The notes below the pieces were generated by a model, which was not told where the DNA came from, did no database searches, and saw nothing but the letters and a program-made list of their open reading frames with translations. The position numbers were made by a program, and so were the translations under genes. Positions 1-5,098 of a stretch of 9,639 nucleotides of DNA are shown in pieces (positions within the stretch are counted from its first letter, which is position 1; every line of letters begins with the position of its first letter). The DNA comes from Candidatus Thorarchaeota archaeon (GTDB taxonomy: Archaea; Asgardarchaeota; Thorarchaeia; Thorarchaeales; Thorarchaeaceae). The stretch spans positions 1-9,639 of the forward strand of contig JAGSHP010000222.1 in NCBI GenBank assembly GCA_029855925.1, read 5' to 3'.

Positions 1-1
1 C

Positions 2-2602
2 CGAGATGCCGAGAGAGAGCTTGGCCGCATGGAATCGAGATTGAAGTCACTGAAGGAAAATGTCGAGCGGATTGAGAGTGGTACGGCCAAGATTCTCACC
101 GATATTGAGAAACTGGACGGCGAGATTGAGGATGACAAGAGGGAGCTCAGGCGCCTAAGCGATGACCTCAAGCGAGTAACGAGGGCCCGCAAGAATCATG
201 TTGCGGAGGAGCAACGGCTTCAACAAGAACTGGACACCATCTCAAGAGAACAGGATGAGCTTGAGGATCAACTCGCAAGATTTGAGAAGTGGGACAGGAG
301 AAAGCGAGAGGCTGAGACCAAGGTCTCAGGACTCGCATTGCAGCTCAAGGATAGAGGAATAGAATTGCGGGCGTACGAGACCAAGCTACAGCAGCTTGAG
401 GCGGACCTTGAAGCAATTGAGAACAAGTGGGGCCATGTCTGGTCCGTCCTTGAATCATCATCAGTCGAGGAACTCGATGAGCGGCGCAAGCAGCTGGACT
501 CGAAGCTATCCGCCCTGAATGAAAGTCTGTTCGGCGAACGGAGTAAGCTGGCAGACTATCAAAAGTTAGTCAATGACCTCGACCTCAGATTATCAGAACT
601 CACTAAACGAATTCCACCAAGCATCCAAGAACTAAGACTTCTTCTGAATGAGCATGGCCTTGAGGGAGTCGTTGGTCCCATCAGTGAGCTATTGATCGGG
701 CGAGAAGAACTTGCCCTTGCAGCAGAGGCCGTCTTGTCCAATGATCTTGTCCATTCGTTCATCACCACGGAGAGGGCTGACTTTCAACTGGTCAGACGAC
801 TGAGGGATGAGATTGAGGCACCAGCCCCTGTGATCTATGTGGACGGAAAAAATGCTCCCGCGCCCCTACAGGAATTGCCCCAGAACTCACGAGTACAGGG
901 CTGGCTCTGGAATCTACTCGGGTTGAAGGGGCAGGACTTGGAATTGGTCCGAGCAGCGTTCGGGGACTACGTGGTGGCAACTGACTCCAAGACAGCCACA
1001 AAGATGGCATATGATGGAATCAGTGCAGTGACACTGAAGGGCGAAGTATTCGAGAGACTGCAGTCGTCGGTCAGGGGATACCCCAGACAAGAGTCGCCAA
1101 TGATCCTGTCAACTGCCCCCATTCTGAAAAAGAGGAAGCACGCAGAGAAGGAGATTGCAAGACTTCAGAGGAAGATCGGAGAGATAGAGGCCGAAATTGG
1201 AGCGGTCTCGGACAAGCGTTCTGAGATCATTGACCTGCTCGCACAGATGGGGGCATGGGAGGGCATGTGGGAGAGAAGGTCTACGATTCTCAAAGAGATT
1301 CCCGAAGTCAAGGACTCAATTGCCGATATTCAGAAGGACATCGACAGTCTTACCCTACTTCACGAGAAGGCAAAAGAGGAGATCGCAAGTCTCATTCGAG
1401 ACCAGCCTCCCGAGCGTGAACGCATAACGAGCGAGATGGAAGCGATTCGCATCCGACTCAACAACACCACAAGGGCGCTCTACAATGCACAGGCACAGGT
1501 CAAGGATGCTGACGAATCCATAAAGCGGCTCCGCAGGCGCATAGGCGAGCTGAAGGAGAACATAGAGATAAAGAAGGTTCAGCACGATGAACTCACGGAG
1601 AGCCTTGGCCAGTCAAGAGAAGATAGCACAGAGATCCTGAAAGAGATTGAGGAACTGAACGAAGAGTTGAAGAAACATCAGGAATTGAATCAGGAGCTCG
1701 CCGACAAACTGGAACAGATACGGATAGAACAACGACGGCTGAACACGCACTTTGCAGAGGTCGACATGCAACTGAAACAGAGCAAGACTGAGGTGAATAG
1801 GACTCGTGCGGCGTTGAGCGGCCACCAGCTCAAGTTGAGGGAGGCAAGAGCGAATGTAGAGGGAGTTCCTCGTCCCGACAAGGTGAGGGCACCAGACGTT
1901 GTCTATGCTGAACTATCGCGAGTGCGAAGTGTTCTCACAGACTATTCAGATATTGACGAGTCTGTTGCTGTTAGAAATCAGCAACTCGAGGAAAGACTTG
2001 GGGATCTCAATGCACAAGTGGATACGCTTCGCGATGAACTTCAGGAGGCAATCTCCACCATCAACTCACTGAAGGAACAATATGATGACGAACTGACAAG
2101 GGTGCTGCGGAAACTTGAGAGCTCAATCAACGGTCTCTTAGAGAAGATTGAATTCTCAGGCGAGGTCCATCTAAGGAGGATTGCACGAAGCGACTCCAAG
2201 GGAATCCACTTCCAGGTCAGAATCAAGGGTGACGAGTTCCTTGATATGAAGGCGGGGTCCGGGGGCGAGCAGTCATTGCTCGTTGTGGCCCTGATATTGG
2301 CACTGCAAAAGCACAACCCCGCACCAGTCTATGCTCTTGACGAGGTGGACACATTTCTCGACCTGGACAACACTAGAGCAGCTGCTCAACTCTTCAAGGA
2401 GGCCTCAAAAAAGAGCCAGCTCATCCTAATTACACCGATCAAGTCCAAGACACTGCTCGAATACGCTGACAATCTCATAGGTGTGGTCAATTCAGGAAAG
2501 GGTGGAGCGATGATAATCCAGTGGTCGGGCGACATTGACGAGTGGGTGTCGAGCGACGACTCAGAGGACGATAATGACGGCGAGGCACAGGTGAAGAACT
2601 AG
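2..2602 (+). CDS. smc: SMC chromosome segregation ATPase (5' partial)
   Basis: Structural-maintenance-of-chromosomes ATPase, expected to form a ring with a kleisin and organise or segregate DNA. The frame is open to the left edge (codons from base 2), so the ATG at 29 is internal; the N-terminal head with Walker A is missing, roughly 300 residues judging by the usual ~1,180. Counting residues from base 29: coiled coil to ~200, hinge ~205-360 (GLEGVVGPISELL at 210), second coiled coil ~370-690, then the C-terminal ATPase lobe with signature GSGGEQSL (743-750) and Walker B/D-loop PVYALDEVDTFLD (766-778; D771, E772). The signature differs from the usual LSGGEK by a Gly in the Leu position, and the distal hinge lacks the GG...GG motif. 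It is followed without a gap by kleisin- and KITE-like genes, which supports a true SMC rather than Rad50. A coalescin-like relative is a less likely alternative. Confidence 0.93.
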   Translation, partial: RDAERELGRMESRLKSLKENVERIESGTAKILTDIEKLDGEIEDDKRELRRLSDDLKRVTRARKNHVAEEQRLQQELDTISREQDELEDQLARFEKWDRRKREAETKVSGLALQLKDRGIELRAYETKLQQLEADLEAIENKWGHVWSVLESSSVEELDERRKQLDSKLSALNESLFGERSKLADYQKLVNDLDLRLSELTKRIPPSIQELRLLLNEHGLEGVVGPISELLIGREELALAAEAVLSNDLVHSFITTERADFQLVRRLRDEIEAPAPVIYVDGKNAPAPLQELPQNSRVQGWLWNLLGLKGQDLELVRAAFGDYVVATDSKTATKMAYDGISAVTLKGEVFERLQSSVRGYPRQESPMILSTAPILKKRKHAEKEIARLQRKIGEIEAEIGAVSDKRSEIIDLLAQMGAWEGMWERRSTILKEIPEVKDSIADIQKDIDSLTLLHEKAKEEIASLIRDQPPERERITSEMEAIRIRLNNTTRALYNAQAQVKDADESIKRLRRRIGELKENIEIKKVQHDELTESLGQSREDSTEILKEIEELNEELKKHQELNQELADKLEQIRIEQRRLNTHFAEVDMQLKQSKTEVNRTRAALSGHQLKLREARANVEGVPRPDKVRAPDVVYAELSRVRSVLTDYSDIDESVAVRNQQLEERLGDLNAQVDTLRDELQEAISTINSLKEQYDDELTRVLRKLESSINGLLEKIEFSGEVHLRRIARSDSKGIHFQVRIKGDEFLDMKAGSGGEQSLLVVALILALQKHNPAPVYALDEVDTFLDLDNTRAAAQLFKEASKKSQLILITPIKSKTLLEYADNLIGVVNSGKGGAMIIQWSGDIDEWVSSDDSEDDNDGEAQVKN
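2589..2594 (+). promoter_or_regulatory. Shine-Dalgarno site for the ScpA-like gene
   Basis: AGGTGA, complementary to the archaeal 16S 3' end, lies 8 bases before the ATG at 2603 and inside the last codons of smc. It fixes the start of the downstream gene and implies translation from a shared mRNA. Confidence 0.7.
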
Positions 2603-3259
2603 ATGACGGATGCCAAGCAGCTTGCACGGGACGCCAAGGAGATGGTCGAGGCCATCGACAGCGGAAGGGCGGACCCATTGCAGTTCTCACTTGCAAATCC
2701 GTATCAGACCCTCAGAAGCTTACGAACAGGGCTTCCAATACGAGTGACCATAGATGAGACCCTCAATGAGGTATTGAAGGCGAAGGTGTCACGAGTCCAA
2801 GAGCTCACACGCGTTCTTACAACACCAGAGGCCCTAGTGGAGATAGTCAAACAGTTGCCTCCACGAGAGATGGCGAGGCTGGTAAGATACAAGCGACCAG
2901 TGACTGTTTCGAAGATGACGTACCAAGGTCTGAGTAGATCACTGGAGAGAATCATTCGGGCAATTGCATCACAGGTAGTCCCTGATGTAGACGAGCCAAC
3001 TCCAGAGATACTGGAGAGACCAACTGAATTTGTGTTCGAGGTCGAGGAGCCAATCCCTGCCGCCAAAATTGACTCGTTCCTTGACATGCTGCCGTACGAT
3101 GAACCTGTCTCGGTTCACTCACTCCTGAGATCTGTAGACGTGGACGAACTTCTCGAGCGATTCCTCATCATAATAATACTCATCTCAAGAGGTAGAATCG
3201 AGTATGATCCGCAGACCGGGATGGTGATGAAGAGGTCCAGCAAGGGAGGCAGAGATTGA
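2603..3259 (+). CDS. scpA: ScpA-like kleisin candidate
   Basis: Probable kleisin subunit of the SMC complex, which would bridge the two SMC heads. The 218-residue length fits ScpA (about 220-260). Seen directly: a helical N-terminal half (to ~125), an acidic, proline-rich linker (~125-155), and a C-terminal segment ending DELLERFLIIIILISRGRI followed by EYDPQTG. This matches the ScpA C-terminal winged helix, where a hydrophobic helix (FLAxLELxRxG) is followed by a short wing that docks on an SMC head. The N-terminal half is too divergent for me to point to the usual kleisin motif. The ATG directly abuts the smc stop codon and has its own Shine-Dalgarno site; the stop overlaps the next start (TGATG). 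Gene order SMC-kleisin-KITE is the main support; without it I would call this an uncharacterised helical protein. Confidence 0.65.
   Translation: MTDAKQLARDAKEMVEAIDSGRADPLQFSLANPYQTLRSLRTGLPIRVTIDETLNEVLKAKVSRVQELTRVLTTPEALVEIVKQLPPREMARLVRYKRPVTVSKMTYQGLSRSLERIIRAIASQVVPDVDEPTPEILERPTEFVFEVEEPIPAAKIDSFLDMLPYDEPVSVHSLLRSVDVDELLERFLIIIILISRGRIEYDPQTGMVMKRSSKGGRD
3242..3249 (+). promoter_or_regulatory. Shine-Dalgarno site for the ScpB-like gene
   Basis: AAGGGAGG lies 9 bases before the ATG at 3259 and inside the end of the scpA-like frame. It favours the ATG at 3259 over the in-frame TTG at 3256. Confidence 0.7.
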
Positions 3260-3771
3260 TGGGTCAGAACGAGTATACAATCTTGATGAATCTCCTCACG
3301 CGGTCTGGGAGACCGATCGGCGCAGGTATTGATGACCTTCTTGACGCCCTTGGCTACCCCGAACTGGCAGGGCGTTCTGTCCTCTTTCAGCTACTGGCAT
3401 CACTTCACTCCCTTCTTGAGCCTCTTGGACTGGCGATCAGGTACAACCCCATTGATGATGTATTCTACATTGACCTGCACTCCACGGTTGATATTGGAAT
3501 CGACCAGCAGGTCCTTCCCGACAGACTTGCCGCAACACTCCTGGCGGTGGTGACTCTTGCATACCAAATTGGAGATTGGGTCTCGCTGAAACAGGTGCAA
3601 GAAATCAGAAAGAAGAGTCTGAAGGGCATTCGCGATGACCTGAGAGAACTCGAAGCAAGGGGTTATGTCGAATACGACCGTGATAACAAGATGGTTCGCC
3701 CCGGTGTGAGGGCACCAGTCGAGCTTGACTTTGAAGAGATATTCAAGAGCATTGCCAAGAGCAAAGAGTGA
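3259..3771 (+). CDS. scpB: ScpB-like (KITE) winged-helix protein candidate
   Basis: Probable kleisin-binding tandem winged-helix protein (ScpB/KITE class), the third subunit of prokaryotic SMC complexes. About 170 residues, close to ScpB. The first winged helix spans roughly residues 1-75. A second region starts at LPDRLAATLLAVVTLAYQIG (~93), continues through VSLKQVQEIRKKSLKGIRDD, and has a wing near YVEYDRDNKMVRPG. This resembles the ScpB block in which 'AL..LAIIAY.QP' is followed by 'I..IRG' and a Gly-Arg-Pro wing. The ATG overlaps the preceding stop by one base (TGATG), so translation is likely coupled. A TTG codon at 3256 would add one residue, but the Shine-Dalgarno spacing favours 3259. 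Sequence similarity is weak, and a generic winged-helix protein is the alternative; operon position carries much of the call. Confidence 0.65.
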   Translation: MGQNEYTILMNLLTRSGRPIGAGIDDLLDALGYPELAGRSVLFQLLASLHSLLEPLGLAIRYNPIDDVFYIDLHSTVDIGIDQQVLPDRLAATLLAVVTLAYQIGDWVSLKQVQEIRKKSLKGIRDDLRELEARGYVEYDRDNKMVRPGVRAPVELDFEEIFKSIAKSKE

Positions 3772-3818
3772 CCGATGCAGGGACGTAAACACCTTTGACA
3801 TAAAGTGCGTATTCGCTA

Positions 3819-3826
3819 GTTTTATC
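3819..3826 (+). promoter_or_regulatory. Candidate TATA box for the zinc-ribbon gene
   Basis: AGTTTTAT sits about 35 bases before the ATG at 3860. A start 24-28 bases downstream would give a leader of roughly 10 bases. There is no clear Shine-Dalgarno site before that ATG, which fits a short-leader transcript. Inference from motif and spacing only. Confidence 0.4.
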
Positions 3827-3859
3827 TGCACTCCAGTCGCGGAACCCTTGGTCTTAAAC

Positions 3860-4219
3860 ATGTCACACAGACGAGCACTGCGGTTTTCAAAGACAACATG
3901 CCCAATCTGTGGTAGCAAGGAAGTCGCTCGCGACGATCTGAAGGGAGACCTGCTCTGCACGAATTGTGGTCACATCATTACAAGAAGTGAGTCACGCGCC
4001 GTTGGCAAATTCGAGATTGCACAGCACTTGAAGCGAGAAGGAAAACTAAAGTTCCAAGAGCTCAAGAGCATCACAGGAGCCTCTGATGACCGGCTCTTTG
4101 GTGTACTTCAGAGCATGGTCAACATGCATCTCATCGAGGAATTCCAAGGCTATTACCACCTTACCAAGCGCGGTCAGCGCTGGTACAGACAGCGACTGGG
4201 TCAAGAGTGGGGCTACTGA
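3860..4219 (+). CDS. TFB-type zinc ribbon plus winged-helix protein
   Basis: Small 119-residue putative transcription regulator. Residues 14-36 form a zinc ribbon, C14-x2-C17-x15-C33-x2-C36, with the GSKEV...KGDLLC pattern of the TFB/TFIIB N-terminal ribbon. Residues ~48-118 form one winged helix: KFEIAQHLKREGKLKFQELK, a recognition-helix region (ASDDRLFGVLQSMVNMHLIEE), and a wing with Tyr-rich strand (FQGYYHLTKRGQRWYRQRL). It has no cyclin repeats, so it is not a general TFB. The frame stays open upstream to 3725, but that stretch overlaps the scpB-like gene and looks non-coding; the ATG at 3860 begins just before the ribbon and has a TATA-like element upstream. It may regulate a nearby gene or itself; no target can be read from the sequence. 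Confidence 0.82.
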   Translation: MSHRRALRFSKTTCPICGSKEVARDDLKGDLLCTNCGHIITRSESRAVGKFEIAQHLKREGKLKFQELKSITGASDDRLFGVLQSMVNMHLIEEFQGYYHLTKRGQRWYRQRLGQEWGY

Positions 4220-4268
4220 GTGTCAACTATTGACACCATCCCCGTCCCAAGCAGTGGACACTATTTTT
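4220..4268 (+). terminator. Possible terminator of the zinc-ribbon gene
   Basis: GTGTCA (4220-4225) and TGACAC (4231-4236) form a 6-bp stem with a 5-base loop immediately after the stop codon, and TTTTT follows at 4264-4268. Archaeal termination mainly needs T-runs, so the T5 may be the active part. The same hairpin could instead be an operator; see the repeat at 4254-4277. Confidence 0.35.
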
Positions 4269-4407
4269 GACATCCCCATCAATTCTGCAAACCTTGCCGT
4301 CACTCGTGACATGAAATAGTGGTTATAGTAACGCCGTTAACATGTCAATCGGCACGTATAGTTCTGCATTCGTGTGATATCACTGTATTTTATGCAGTAA
4401 GGCCAAT

Positions 4408-4480
4408 ACTTATTAAAACAATGACTGGAATAATTTCTGCGGTTCGAGTCGGAAGCCTTCCATATCTCCTCATTGGAGAT
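4408..4480 (+). promoter_or_regulatory. Orphan TATA-like element followed by a hairpin
   Basis: ACTTATTAAAA (4408-4418) is one of the better archaeal TATA matches in the window but has no gene behind it. A start about 25 bases on would fall near 4440, ahead of GGAAG-C-CTTCC (4451-4461) and the hairpin ATCTCC-TCATT-GGAGAT (4464-4480), after which ATCTCC recurs at 4483-4488. It could drive a small RNA or be chance in an AT-rich spacer. Confidence 0.25.
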
Positions 4481-4655
4481 CAATCTCCCCCTCCTAACCA
4501 CGCGAAATATGCCTACTTTCTTACTTCGGGCTCGGGCCGTAACCTCTCTCATTCTGGCGAACTCATCATCTGCTGGACGGCAGGCGATGCATGGTCCACA
4601 AGACTGGCGCCTTCAACAAAACATTGATTGCTCTACGTATGTGGCAAACAAAGAG

Positions 4656-4695
4656 TTAATATAGCGACCGGTACTTAACGAAGGTTAATAATTAA
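4656..4695 (+). promoter_or_regulatory. ygbA promoter with overlapping dyads
   Basis: TTAATATA (4656-4663) is a good TATA box; transcription would start near 4685-4690. Between it and the start lies an inverted repeat TTAAC-GAAG-GTTAA (4675-4688), followed by the perfect palindrome TTAAT-A-ATTAA (4685-4695). A GGAG at 4697-4700 serves the ATG at 4711. The dyads sit where an archaeal repressor would block RNA polymerase; the regulator is unknown. Confidence 0.5.
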
Positions 4696-4710
4696 TGGAG
4701 TAGTAGTTCC

Positions 4711-5046
4711 ATGGCAGGACCGGTAATCGAGTATGAGAAGGGCGTTGTAGCCGAGATGGTAGACTTCTTCTGTAGCAAGAAGCATGGCACTCAACGTGGG
4801 GAGCTGTGTGATGAATGTGCTGAACTACTGGAGTATTCGCATGAACGCCTGGATCACTGTCGCTACGGAGAGGACAAGCCCACCTGTCGAAAGTGCCCTA
4901 CTCATTGCTATCGTCCACTGATGCGAGAGAGGATGAGAGCTGTGATGAGAACAGCAGGACCAAGAATGTTCTTTCGTGCGCCACTAAAATGGATTCGCCA
5001 CGAGATCAGAGACAGAAAAAAGCGAAAGTCGCTCGACGGCCAGTGA
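4711..5046 (+). CDS. ygbA: YgbA family protein (nitrous oxide-stimulated promoter family)
   Basis: Member of the YgbA/'nitrous oxide-stimulated promoter' family, a small Cys-rich cytoplasmic protein that in enterobacteria belongs to the NsrR-controlled nitric oxide response; its biochemical function is not settled. The 111-residue length is typical. Seen directly: an EYEKGVVAEMVDFFC segment with H25, then C33-x2-C36 in LCDECAELLEYSHERLDHC (C50), YGEDKPTCRKCPTHCYRP (C59, C62, C66), and the RERMRAVMRTAGPRM block followed by a basic, amphipathic tail. Seven cysteines and several histidines suggest metal or Fe-S binding, which is inference. ATG at 4711 has a GGAG 10 bases upstream. It is a single-gene unit, convergent with hppA. 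The family is best known in bacteria, so transfer into this archaeal lineage is plausible. Confidence 0.88.
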   Translation: MAGPVIEYEKGVVAEMVDFFCSKKHGTQRGELCDECAELLEYSHERLDHCRYGEDKPTCRKCPTHCYRPLMRERMRAVMRTAGPRMFFRAPLKWIRHEIRDRKKRKSLDGQ

Positions 5047-5049
5047 GAG

Positions 5050-5087
5050 AAAAAATAGGGGGAGAGGGCGGCAGGAGTTGCCACCCT
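5050..5087 (-). terminator. Hairpin plus T-tract terminator of hppA
   Basis: Read on the minus strand after the hppA stop (5099-5101), nine bases (5087-5079) pair with nine (5073-5065) around a 5-base loop, with one G-U pair at 5083/5069; a T6 tract follows at 5055-5050. On the plus strand the same position would be a C-A mismatch, so the full stem forms only in the hppA transcript. It lies in the 52-base gap between the convergent ygbA and hppA genes. Confidence 0.75.
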
Positions 5088-5098
5088 GATCAAGGCGA

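Larger units (their letters stand above)
4220..4710. other. Gene-free stretch with short dyads
   Basis: 491 bases between the zinc-ribbon gene and ygbA. Open frames here (for example GTG at 4319 to 4627) have no Shine-Dalgarno site and low-complexity, cysteine-sprinkled translations, so I do not call them. The stretch holds: a hairpin right after the stop codon (4220-4236); an imperfect 24-base direct repeat (4220-4243 and 4254-4277); a T5 run (4264-4268); GTCAC-TC-GTGAC (4299-4310); a 10-base palindrome GTGATATCAC (4374-4383) inside CTGCAT/ATGCAG arms (4364-4397); a TATA-like ACTTATTAAAA (4408-4418); a hairpin ATCTCC/GGAGAT (4464-4480); and the ygbA promoter at its right end. No tRNA or rRNA seen. 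Confidence 0.7.

Noticed and set aside
3725..3859. Upstream extension of the zinc-ribbon gene (45 more codons)
   Set aside because: It overlaps the end of the scpB-like gene in another frame and contains the likely TATA box; homologous ribbons start close to the first Cys pair.
3400..3960. 186-codon minus-strand open frame over the scpB-like and zinc-ribbon genes
   Set aside because: Antisense to two well-supported genes, with a translation lacking any domain pattern; a codon-bias shadow.
4437..4456. GGTTCGAGTC resembling a tRNA T-loop
   Set aside because: Flanking bases do not form a 5-bp T stem, and no acceptor, D or anticodon arms can be built around it.
4319..4627. 102-codon open frame starting with GTG in the gene-free stretch
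   Set aside because: No Shine-Dalgarno or fitting TATA box; the composition is unlike neighbouring proteins, it runs through several dyads, and no motif is recognisable.
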